64,000 nt of DNA from CAZXDL01 sp964639505 (GTDB lineage Bacteria; Patescibacteriota; Saccharimonadia; Saccharimonadales; UBA4665), in contig CAZXDL010000003.1 in NCBI GenBank assembly GCA_964639505.1, positions 1-64,000 of the forward strand. Direction: 5' to 3'. Every line of letters starts with the position of its first letter. The stretch's first letter is position 1. The notes beneath the pieces were generated by a model. The model did not search any database, had not been told where the DNA came from, and worked only from the letters and a program-made list of their open reading frames with translations. Below, piece by piece: positions 52,145 through 59,951 of the stretch. The translations under genes and the position numbers were made by a program.

Positions 52145-52247
52145 AGAAATAAAACCCCACTCGAGGTGGATTATGTATATACTACCACGTTTACGCTTAT
52201 TTTGCAATATGTTCAGTGGTTGTTTTGTCGCCTATAATGCTTATGGC

Positions 52248-52706
52248 ATGAAGCTGACATATGAAACCGGCACCGCAACCTTGATTCAATTCATCGTACT
52301 TGGCATTCTTAATATCTTTACAGGCTTGGATTCAGTTGTGCAGACCTGTCGGCATGATAGCCCGAATTGTTTAGAAAACGTGTTTACGTCTTTTGTTTTT
52401 TACGTACTGATTATCACTTGGTTTGGAATAGTCTGCGTGATTGGCTACGCCGCCGAGCAAAAACGCAGTCGTCGGTTGGCTCAGCTGCTTATTCTAGCCG
52501 AACTCCTGATAGCCTTTGTGGCATTTATCAACATTAAACTCAATCTCAACGCCCACAACGGCCTGCTGAGCCTGTTTACCAGCATCGCCGATCTAATCCT
52601 AGCTATCTGGATAATTAGCCTCGCCTTTCGTTTAATGAGGGCCGGCACCGGTCGCGTCGTGACCGCAAAAACCCGCACCCGCAAACGCCGCAAAACTACT
52701 TCTTAG
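52248..52706 (+). CDS. four-helix membrane protein
   Basis: 152 aa from the ATG at 52248; TATAAT at 52233-52238 lies 9 nt upstream, so at most a 2-3 nt leader is made. Four hydrophobic segments are separated by short loops, one with two cysteines. The C-terminus is Arg/Lys-rich (TRTRKRRKTTS) and cytoplasmic. Function unknown. Confidence 0.55.
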   Translation: MKLTYETGTATLIQFIVLGILNIFTGLDSVVQTCRHDSPNCLENVFTSFVFYVLIITWFGIVCVIGYAAEQKRSRRLAQLLILAELLIAFVAFINIKLNLNAHNGLLSLFTSIADLILAIWIISLAFRLMRAGTGRVVTAKTRTRKRRKTTS

Positions 52707-53289
52707 CAATCACCTGCAGCCACATGTCTCGTCCTGAATCTCTTTTGGAAACCTCAAAATTTTTAAATGCCGAGTTATTAAGTAAGCTTTTTAAATCTGC
52801 TTCAGACCAATATTTGAAATATCGGGGCGAATTCAACTTCGCTTCCGACCACTCGGAACCTGTACCTTCTTTCAGCGAGAAAGCGAAAACACCGCCACTT
52901 TTTAAGCAGTCGTGGGCTTTGTTAATAACCATTAACACTTGATCAGGATCAAAATGAAGCAGTACTGCATGCGCGAAAATCATATCCAGATTAGTGCCGA
53001 AACTATCTTTTAAAGCGTCCAGTAGCCGTGCTTCATGACCTTTATTTATTAATAAATCAACGAAGCCCTTGGCTGCATCAGTACGAATGACTTTGAAGCC
53101 TTTTGACTCAATATAGTCTGCATCACGACCGAACCCAGAGCCTATTTCAAGTACTGTGGCGCCTGGGGGAATTACTGTAAGCGCAGCATCTACCCAATCT
53201 TTAAAATCTAGTTCTATCTGCTGTGGCGTGCCTGCGATGTAGTCGTCAATGTGGTCATTGTAGGATTGTAGGGTTTTAGCATTATCCAT
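52696..53289 (-). CDS. class I SAM-dependent methyltransferase
   Basis: 197 aa from the ATG at 53289, which overlaps the polA stop by one base (TAATG), so it is translationally coupled. SAM motif I is VLEIGSGFGRDADYIES, with motif post-I VIRTDAAKGF, and FAHAVLLHF follows. Small-molecule methyltransferase is likely; substrate unknown. Confidence 0.85.
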   Translation of the reverse strand: MDNAKTLQSYNDHIDDYIAGTPQQIELDFKDWVDAALTVIPPGATVLEIGSGFGRDADYIESKGFKVIRTDAAKGFVDLLINKGHEARLLDALKDSFGTNLDMIFAHAVLLHFDPDQVLMVINKAHDCLKSGGVFAFSLKEGTGSEWSEAKLNSPRYFKYWSEADLKSLLNNSAFKNFEVSKRDSGRDMWLQVIAKK

Positions 53290-55940
53290 TAGAGTTCGCC
53301 CCAATTGTCGCCAATCGCGGTGTCGATGGTGAGTTTTACTGGAAGTTTGTAGGCAGCCTCCATCGTTTCTTTGATCAATTTGGCGACGCGATCAGCGACC
53401 GGTGCCGGACATTCAACTAAGATGGAGTCATGGATCTGAAGCAAGAGCTGACACTCGTTGTGCTGCTCTTTTAGCTTTTGATGAACGTCAATCATGGCCA
53501 GTTTCATTATGTCGGCAGCCGTACCCTGGATAGGCATGTTTACTGCGGCACGCAAGGCGCCTTCGCGAACCATGAAGTTTGAAGATTTCGCATCAGGTGT
53601 TGGACGGCGACGTCCGAGCATTGTTTCGACATAACCCTGTTTTTCGGCCAGCTCGCGCGTGTCTTTAATGAATTCTTTGAGCCTTGGGCGGATTTCAAAA
53701 TAACGATCGATGAAATGTTTAGCTGCTTTGAAATCCATGCCCGTGCTCTGGCTTAGAGCGTGCGGACCCTGACCATACATAATCCCAAAATTAACGGCTT
53801 TGGCCGCTCGGCGCATCTGTTTGGTGACATCTTCGGGAGTTCGGTCGTAGACTTGCGCGGCAGTCATCATATGCACGTCAATGTCATTGTTAAACATTTC
53901 GATAAGCTCCGTCTCATCCGCAATCGCTGCGGCCAGACGCAATTCAAACTGCGAATAATCGGCGCTAATTAATTTATGGTTTTTGTCGGCTTCAAAAGCA
54001 GTGCGAATCCGGCGTCCTAAATCGGTCCTAATCGGGATATTTTGTAGATTTGGATCGTGGCTGCTTAAGCGACCAGTTTGAGCCTGAGTCAGGCTGTATG
54101 TGGTATGCAGACGCGAATTATCATCAACCTGCTCTGGTAATGTGTCGATATAGGTGTTTTTGAGCTTAGTCACTTCACGGTACTGGGTAATTAAATCAAT
54201 AATTGGGTGCTCGGCACGCAGTTTGTCGAGCTCACTAGCAGCTGTGCTATAGCCAGTTTTACCTTTCTTGATGCCTTTAGTGGGCAGTTGAAGTTTTTCA
54301 AATAGAATGTCGGCCAGCTGACTGGGCGAACTAATGTTAAATTCTTGATCAGCGTGTCCGTAAATTTGCTGCTCATAATCAGATATTAAGTCACCGACTT
54401 CATCAGAGAACTTTTTTAAATAGTTGGTATTAAGGTCGATGCCGACGTATTCCATATCGGCCAACACCGGTATAACGGGCCACTCGATGTCTTTTGCTAG
54501 GCTTGGAAATTTAGGAATCTTTTTAATTTCAACTACCTGCTGCTGATAAAGCTGGTTGATAACCGCCGTGAATTCGGGCGCTCGGGTTAAATATTCGGTT
54601 TTGTCCAGATCCTCAAACGCCGAACCGCCATAACTTAGATCGGTTTCGGCTAGCTCAGTTAAAGTTTGTTCGCGTCTTAGACTGTTGAGCAAAAAAGCGC
54701 CAATAAGCACGTCGTGATGTACCGGCGGCATCTTTAGACCGAGTTCCAAAAAAACCTTTAGGCTGGATTTTATATCGTAGCCGACCAACGGCGGCAAATC
54801 TTCTATTGCCTCTTTTACAGATGCGGGATCCAGTTTTTTTAAATCGAGGGTATAGGTTTGCTTGCCGTCGCCCAGCGTGATTAGTTCTGGCTTGCGGCCA
54901 TGCTTACCGGCACAGCGGGTGTTGATAATTAAGTATTCGCCTTTTAAATTTAAGGCCTTCAATGACAGCTCAGAATCAATAATTGTGTGCTTCCCGGCTT
55001 TGAGTGGGTTGCTTGTGCCGCTGGCCTGGTGATGGTCTTCGATTGCAACCTGCATGATTTCCGGCAGCTGACGTGCTAGCGTGCGGAATTCTAAGTCCTG
55101 AAGCAGCTGCAAGATCTTTTCTGGATGGCTTTTGCTGCCATCTACTTCTTTTAAATCAAGCTTTATTGGCGCGTCGGTCCAAATTCTGGCTAACTCTTTG
55201 CTCAAATAGGCTAATTCTTTACCGGCCTCGAGTTTTTTGCGGGTGGTTTCTTTAATTAGGTCGAGATTTTCGTAAACACCATCAAGCGTTTTATAGGTTT
55301 TGAGCAGTTCTACTCCGCCTTTTTCGCCAATTCCCGGTACCCCCGGAATGTTATCAGACGAGTCACCTTTGATAGATTTTAGATCTAAAAATTGTTCAAC
55401 TTTTATACCGTATTTAGTCTCAAAACTCTTTGGATTATACAGTTCAATGTTACTCAAGCCGGTTTTTAGAGCGTAGACATGCACATGCCCATTAACCAAC
55501 TGGAGCATGTCCATATCAGAGGTCACCAGCAGCGTTTCGATATCTTTTGCTTTGGCCTGTACTGCCAGCGCGCCCATAATATCGTCGGCTTCGTAGTCAT
55601 CAAGCTCGTATAGCGGCCAACCAAAGGCATCGAGCAATTCATGCAAGATCGGTACCTGCTCATAGAAATCAGCCGGAGCCGGCTTACGGCCGGCTTTATA
55701 CTCTGGATACAGTGCTAAGCGTTTACGAATATTTGTCTTAGGCTTATCCCATGCCACAGCTACATAATCTGGCTTTAGCCGCTTAATTACCTCCAGGGCC
55801 ATGGTCGCGAAACCGAAAACACCACCCGTTGGCTTGCCATCTTTTGTACTGAGATTTGGCATTGCGTAATAGCCACGATAAAAGACGCTTTTACCATCAA
55901 TTACCACTAGCTTCTTGCGCTCGCTAACCTCTTTCGCCAT
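53289..55940 (-). CDS. polA: DNA polymerase I
   Basis: 883 aa. A 5' nuclease domain (1-295) keeps its acidic metal ligands (DDYEADDIMG, TSDMDMLQL, KGDSSDNIPG). The 3'-5' exonuclease domain (about 315-480) lacks the first DxE (IINTRCAG instead), so proofreading is probably lost as in Taq. The polymerase domain has motif A DYSQFELRLAA, motif B RRAAKAVNFGIMYG and motif C IHDSILVE, where Ser839 replaces the usual Glu after Asp838. Leaderless: TATACT (55948-55953) ends 7 nt before the ATG. Confidence 0.95.
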   Translation of the reverse strand: MAKEVSERKKLVVIDGKSVFYRGYYAMPNLSTKDGKPTGGVFGFATMALEVIKRLKPDYVAVAWDKPKTNIRKRLALYPEYKAGRKPAPADFYEQVPILHELLDAFGWPLYELDDYEADDIMGALAVQAKAKDIETLLVTSDMDMLQLVNGHVHVYALKTGLSNIELYNPKSFETKYGIKVEQFLDLKSIKGDSSDNIPGVPGIGEKGGVELLKTYKTLDGVYENLDLIKETTRKKLEAGKELAYLSKELARIWTDAPIKLDLKEVDGSKSHPEKILQLLQDLEFRTLARQLPEIMQVAIEDHHQASGTSNPLKAGKHTIIDSELSLKALNLKGEYLIINTRCAGKHGRKPELITLGDGKQTYTLDLKKLDPASVKEAIEDLPPLVGYDIKSSLKVFLELGLKMPPVHHDVLIGAFLLNSLRREQTLTELAETDLSYGGSAFEDLDKTEYLTRAPEFTAVINQLYQQQVVEIKKIPKFPSLAKDIEWPVIPVLADMEYVGIDLNTNYLKKFSDEVGDLISDYEQQIYGHADQEFNISSPSQLADILFEKLQLPTKGIKKGKTGYSTAASELDKLRAEHPIIDLITQYREVTKLKNTYIDTLPEQVDDNSRLHTTYSLTQAQTGRLSSHDPNLQNIPIRTDLGRRIRTAFEADKNHKLISADYSQFELRLAAAIADETELIEMFNNDIDVHMMTAAQVYDRTPEDVTKQMRRAAKAVNFGIMYGQGPHALSQSTGMDFKAAKHFIDRYFEIRPRLKEFIKDTRELAEKQGYVETMLGRRRPTPDAKSSNFMVREGALRAAVNMPIQGTAADIMKLAMIDVHQKLKEQHNECQLLLQIHDSILVECPAPVADRVAKLIKETMEAAYKLPVKLTIDTAIGDNWGEL

Positions 55941-55947
55941 CTTTTAC

Positions 55948-55953
55948 AGTATA
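55948..55953 (-). promoter_or_regulatory. -10 element of polA (leaderless)
   Basis: TATACT on the minus strand with 7 nt to the ATG at 55940. Confidence 0.55.
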
Positions 55954-56020
55954 CGCTAACTTCGCAGGCTAACCTTTTGCATCATAAGATTTGGGGCCAA
56001 ACAGATTTCATATTGAATCC

Positions 56021-56059
56021 GTACATAAAAAGTACATATTCTGTATGGAATGTGTACGG
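56021..56059. repeat. four GTAC-type repeats phased at 11 bp upstream of polA
   Basis: GTACAT (56021), GTACAT (56032), GTATGG (56043) and GTACGG (56054) start exactly 11 bp apart, so all face one side of the helix. They lie about 70-110 bp upstream of the polA -10, in the only open gap of the region. Likely a multi-copy protein binding site. Confidence 0.5.
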
Positions 56060-56093
56060 TCGATTTTTTTGTTAACAAAAACTAGTCTTATCC

Positions 56094-56585
56094 CTAATAT
56101 ATCCGCTGCTCAGTAACGATCATGTCCAGACTAATGTCGTGTGGCTCCACCGGCAGGCTTTTTAACCTGCCAATTTCAAAGCAGATGCCAATTTTTTTTG
56201 CTTTCGGCTGAGTGGTTAGGAATTTATCATAGTACCCGCCGCCGTAACCAATGCGATGCAAGCTGGAATCAAATCCAAGCATGGGCACAATGATCACATC
56301 GAACTGTTCGGGAATTGGAGATGTGCCATCGATTGCAACAATCCTCCACTCCTCCGCGATCTTTCTAGAAGTAAAGAGCTTGCCGTCAAAAGCGAACCCA
56401 CTGATATCCACCTCGCCCAGCTTAAGCAGTGGTTCATAGATGTGAACTGACTCCACATCTCGCCAGTTAATAGATTTATAAAGCTTTTCTAAGATTACCC
56501 TGCTTTTTACTGTGCGCTCCTCTGGGCTTAATGCCAACCGACTAGCTTTGAGCTGCGTCCTCAACTCTGGTTTGGATAATTGCAT
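56094..56585 (-). CDS. fthC: 5-formyltetrahydrofolate cyclo-ligase family protein
   Basis: 163 aa, slightly short for the family. N-terminal KPELRTQLKASRLAL and the ATP-binding motif RIGYGGGYYDKFL are typical. It converts 5-formyl-THF to methenyl-THF using ATP. Leaderless: TAGAAT (56592-56597) ends 6 nt before the ATG. Divergent gene at 56609 is only 23 bp away. Confidence 0.88.
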   Translation of the reverse strand: MQLSKPELRTQLKASRLALSPEERTVKSRVILEKLYKSINWRDVESVHIYEPLLKLGEVDISGFAFDGKLFTSRKIAEEWRIVAIDGTSPIPEQFDVIIVPMLGFDSSLHRIGYGGGYYDKFLTTQPKAKKIGICFEIGRLKSLPVEPHDISLDMIVTEQRIY

Positions 56586-56591
56586 GTTTTC

Positions 56592-56601
56592 ATTCTAAAC
56601 T
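56592..56601. promoter_or_regulatory. overlapping divergent -10 elements of fthC and the 56609 gene
   Basis: ATTCTAAACT holds TAGAAT on the minus strand (56592-56597, 6 nt from the fthC ATG) and TAAACT on the plus strand (56596-56601, 7 nt from ATG 56609). Confidence 0.5.
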
Positions 56602-56608
56602 AATGCTT

Positions 56609-57265
56609 ATGCTTCATCATCGCATTACGCGAACAGAACTTTTGCAGGCTCAGGTGGCATTGCTGGTCGCGATCGGGCTGCAGATCTTCACTCGGCACAT
56701 CGGTAGCGAGCTTCTTCCTGGCTCTCAGTACATGATCATATTAACAGAGATCATACTAGCAATTTTGCTCGGTTTTACAGTTAACTTACATCACAAGCGA
56801 GCCCGCGACATACACCATGCAATGGCTGTTGTGTTGCTCGGCCTAATTTCAGCCGCCAACATTAGCGGTCTGATCTACGTCTTACATTCGCTGATCGTCG
56901 AGCATGGGGTTATCAGCGGCGAAAAGCTGCTTGCGGCCGCTTTGGCAATTTTTATGACTAATATTATAGTTTTTGCCCTATGGTATTGGGAAATTGACAG
57001 TCCAGGACTTACTCGCACGGTTTGGTCGAAATACGATAAGGATTTTGAATTTACGCAATATGAACTGAAAGACGAGTTTCCGGATTGGCAACCTCAGTTT
57101 GGCGATTACTTATATCTATCCGTTACAAATGCAGTGAATTTCGCCCCGTCTGATGCTCGGCCACTTACTTTGCAGGCAAAATTCCTAATGGGCGCTCAAT
57201 CGTTGGTAGCAGTCTTTACACTCGCCCTCGTGCTGGCTCGCTCAGTCAGCATCCTAGGCTCCTAA
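56609..57265 (+). CDS. multi-pass membrane protein, DUF1345-like
   Basis: 218 aa from the ATG at 56609, supported by the -10 placement; ATG 56603 overlaps the promoter. About five hydrophobic segments. The motifs ALWYWEID and DYLYLSVTNAVNFAPSDARPL recall a membrane family common in Actinobacteria and other groups and often called DUF1345; from memory. Transport or channel function has been suggested for such folds, without proof here. Confidence 0.6.
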   Translation: MLHHRITRTELLQAQVALLVAIGLQIFTRHIGSELLPGSQYMIILTEIILAILLGFTVNLHHKRARDIHHAMAVVLLGLISAANISGLIYVLHSLIVEHGVISGEKLLAAALAIFMTNIIVFALWYWEIDSPGLTRTVWSKYDKDFEFTQYELKDEFPDWQPQFGDYLYLSVTNAVNFAPSDARPLTLQAKFLMGAQSLVAVFTLALVLARSVSILGS

Positions 57266-57270
57266 AAATT

Positions 57271-58155
57271 TTATTCGCCTCCGGCGGCTTCGTGCAATAC
57301 TTTGGCCGACAGAGCAATCTGTCTCATGGCCGTCGCTGCCTTTTGATATTTAGTAGGCTGTGACTCCTGCTCTTCGTTTCGAGCAACTGGCAAGGAATCA
57401 GTAAGTATGTAAACTTGAGGACTATTTAGACTAGTATCAAAGCTAGGATCCAGAAGTTGAGCAGCTTTGCGCATCTGCGTTGCAAACTGAATGCCGGCAT
57501 TAGCAACCCTTGCAAACGCAAGAGATCGATCTAAAAGTTCAGTGTTGTCTTCAAAAAAACTTCTCGCGATTTCTTCCCCGTCAGTAGATGAAGAAACAGT
57601 CAAAGTGACAGGCTCACTGCTACCTAACAATTCGCTTCCGACTACTAACTGAGCATACTCTGCTTCAGTAGGATATCTACCTAGTTTGTCTTTTAATCCT
57701 ATTACATTTGGGTTAACTACTTCTGTAGCGGTATCCATAAGGCGCTGTCCGACTGCGAAATATACGGGCTTAAATAATGGAAAGTCTCGAACAAGTACAC
57801 CACCTCTGTCCTGCCAGTTCGCCACACCACCAGTTAGGACAAAAGCATCTACGCTCAGGGAATCGACTCTCTCATCAGGATCAATTAAGCTTCGGTTCAT
57901 TGGAGCCTGTATGCCTGATTGTTCTACGAAGCCGACCTGCGTATCGCGATCGATTGCAGTAATTTCCGTATTATCACGAAGAACTTTATTTTTGCCAATT
58001 TTACCCACAAGATCGAAAAGCTCAGCGCTGTTGGGTTCTTGGCTTAGCGGAAAATCTAGTCTCTCAGCAATTTGCGGAATTAATTCATTAGCTAATTGGT
58101 ATACATTGTCACCGAAGTGAAATGTATTAAAATTGCGTTCGGCTACGTTGGTCAT
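57271..58155 (-). CDS. uncharacterised cytoplasmic protein
   Basis: 294 aa, no membrane segment, no cysteines, acidic. Segments VDAFVLTGGVANWQDRGG and TEITAIDRDTQVGFVEQSG look like an alpha/beta core, and the C-terminus KYQKAATAMRQIALSAKVL is helical. No family recognised. AGGAG ribosome site before the ATG. It converges with the membrane protein gene, 5 bp apart. Confidence 0.5.
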   Translation of the reverse strand: MTNVAERNFNTFHFGDNVYQLANELIPQIAERLDFPLSQEPNSAELFDLVGKIGKNKVLRDNTEITAIDRDTQVGFVEQSGIQAPMNRSLIDPDERVDSLSVDAFVLTGGVANWQDRGGVLVRDFPLFKPVYFAVGQRLMDTATEVVNPNVIGLKDKLGRYPTEAEYAQLVVGSELLGSSEPVTLTVSSSTDGEEIARSFFEDNTELLDRSLAFARVANAGIQFATQMRKAAQLLDPSFDTSLNSPQVYILTDSLPVARNEEQESQPTKYQKAATAMRQIALSAKVLHEAAGGE

Positions 58156-58202
58156 ACATTCTCCTATTGCAAATATACTATATAACTTTAGAGTACCTTA
58201 TG

Positions 58203-58239
58203 CAAGTTTATTTTTATAACAAACTTGTTCTTGTACAAT
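58203..58239 (+). promoter_or_regulatory. promoter of the P-loop kinase gene with inverted repeat
   Basis: TACAAT (58234-58239) ends 7 nt before the ATG at 58247. Upstream CAAGTTT and AAACTTG (about 58203-58227) form 7-bp inverted arms over the -35 region, a candidate operator. Confidence 0.4.
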
Positions 58240-58246
58240 GGTGGCA

Positions 58247-58816
58247 ATGAAGGATAAAAAAGTTTTAGTATTTGTTGGCATGGCTGGAGCCGGCAAGAGT
58301 GTTTGCGTAGATTTTTTGAAAGCAAAGGGCCTACCTTCCGCCTACTTCGGCGGCATCACGCTGGATGAAATAAAGAAGCGAAACATGGAGTTAAACGCCG
58401 CCAGCGAAAAGTTTATTAGAGAAGACATTCGATCTAAAGAAGGCAAAGGTGCCTACGCCGTCCGCATCATTAAGCAAGTTGAGGAAGAGTTTGAGAAAGG
58501 CCACAAATACGTTGTCGTAGATGGCCTATATAGCTGGACAGAATACAAAATCTTTAAAGATAGCTTTGGTGAAGCTGCGGTAATTATCGCTGTTGTCTCG
58601 CCCGAAAAGATTCGACACCAGAGGCTATTTGCCCGCCGAATTAGACCCCTCACCGAGGAGGAAGCCCGCAGCCGAGACTACGCAGAAATCGAAAACCTCG
58701 AAAAAGGTGGCCCGATCGCCAACGCGGATTACTTCTTAGCCAACGACAAAAACGTCGAAGAGCTTGAAGCGGATTTATCAAAGTTATTAAAAGAAATTGG
58801 CGTCGAACTTACTTGA
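58247..58816 (+). CDS. P-loop nucleoside/dephospho-CoA-kinase-like protein
   Basis: 189 aa from the ATG at 58247; the ATG at 58238 overlaps the -10. Walker A is GMAGAGKS, and the LID-type region has RRIRPLTEEEARSRD followed by ENLEKGGPIANADYFLAND, the pattern at the end of dephospho-CoA kinase-like and archaeal UPF0200-type proteins. A small-molecule phosphotransferase role is likely but the substrate is not clear. Leaderless. Stop overlaps rpoD by 8 bp. Confidence 0.75.
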   Translation: MKDKKVLVFVGMAGAGKSVCVDFLKAKGLPSAYFGGITLDEIKKRNMELNAASEKFIREDIRSKEGKGAYAVRIIKQVEEEFEKGHKYVVVDGLYSWTEYKIFKDSFGEAAVIIAVVSPEKIRHQRLFARRIRPLTEEEARSRDYAEIENLEKGGPIANADYFLANDKNVEELEADLSKLLKEIGVELT

Positions 58817-59951
58817 TATAATCGTGAAGCTTTTTGGCATCACGGTGTTTGCGAAGCTTAGCCAGTGCTTTGGCTTCAATCTGACGTATACGCTCACGGG
58901 TAACAGAGAACTCCTGCCCGACTTCTTCTAGAGTGTGGCTTTTGCCGTCTTCGAGACCAAAGCGAAGCTTGAGGATCTTTTGTTCGCGCTCAGTTAGAGC
59001 ACCCAGCATATCTTTAACCTGCTCTTTGAGAAGTTGGCCAGTGGCGGATTCCTCTGGAGAAACGGTGTCTTCGTCTTCGATAAAGTCAGCCAAAACTGAA
59101 TCCTCTTCGTCGTCGCGGATTGAGGCGTCGAGTGAACTGATATCCTGCTTAATTTTCATGATGTGCTCGACCTTGTCGACATCGATTTCCATTTCTTTGG
59201 CTATTTCTTCGTTGGTTGGCTCGCGGTTAAGCTCTTGAGTCAGACGACGTTGGGTACGAAGCAGCTTGTTAATCGTTTCGACCATGTGTACTGGGATGCG
59301 AATGGTACGGGCTTGGTCAGCGATAGCACGCGTAATAGCCTGTCGAATCCACCAAGTGGCGTAAGTAGAGAATTTAAAGCCCTTATCTGGGTCAAACTTC
59401 TCAACCGCTCTAAGCAAACCAGTGTTGCCTTCTTGAATTAGATCAAGAAGATCCAGACCTCGGCCTACGTAGCGTTTGGCAATCGAAACAACCAGACGCA
59501 TGTTAGCCTCGGCCATTTCGTCTTTGGCCTTTTTGTCACCAGCCACGACTCGTTGAGCCAAAGCCAATTCCTCTTCGGCACTGAGCAGTGGGATTTTGCC
59601 AATTTCACGCAGATATAAACGAACTGAGTCATCAGCGACATCATCATCAAGATAAACGGCTGCGGCTGGCGCGGCGGCTTCCTCTTCTTCGGGCTCCTCA
59701 GCCTCCCATACACTGTTTAGTGCAGGGTCAATGCCGGCAGTAGTTATTTCAATGTTAGAGTCCGCCAATTCGGTGTATAGAGCGTCCAGCGCCTCGGCAT
59801 TTTCTGGGGTTTCGGGGAATACTTTAAAGATTTCTTTTTGATCGATGTGACCCTCTTTTTTGGCCAATTCAAAAAGTTCTTCCCGCTGCTTATCTATCGG
59901 TAGCTGATCGTCGGCTGGTTTAGCTGCCTTTTCCTTAGGTTTCTTTGCCAC
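58809..59951 (-). CDS. rpoD: primary RNA polymerase sigma factor
   Basis: 380 aa. Region 1.1-like N-terminus, region 1.2 (SVRLYLREIGKIPLLSAEEE), region 2 with -10 recognition (YATWWIRQAITRAIADQ), region 3, and region 4 HTH (TLEEVGQEFSVTRERIRQIE). It is the housekeeping sigma that should read the TATAAT-type elements seen across the window. It starts inside the end of dnaG (17-bp overlap) with AAGGAGCC, forming the common dnaG-rpoD operon. Confidence 0.97.
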   Translation of the reverse strand: MAKKPKEKAAKPADDQLPIDKQREELFELAKKEGHIDQKEIFKVFPETPENAEALDALYTELADSNIEITTAGIDPALNSVWEAEEPEEEEAAAPAAAVYLDDDVADDSVRLYLREIGKIPLLSAEEELALAQRVVAGDKKAKDEMAEANMRLVVSIAKRYVGRGLDLLDLIQEGNTGLLRAVEKFDPDKGFKFSTYATWWIRQAITRAIADQARTIRIPVHMVETINKLLRTQRRLTQELNREPTNEEIAKEMEIDVDKVEHIMKIKQDISSLDASIRDDEEDSVLADFIEDEDTVSPEESATGQLLKEQVKDMLGALTEREQKILKLRFGLEDGKSHTLEEVGQEFSVTRERIRQIEAKALAKLRKHRDAKKLHDYIK

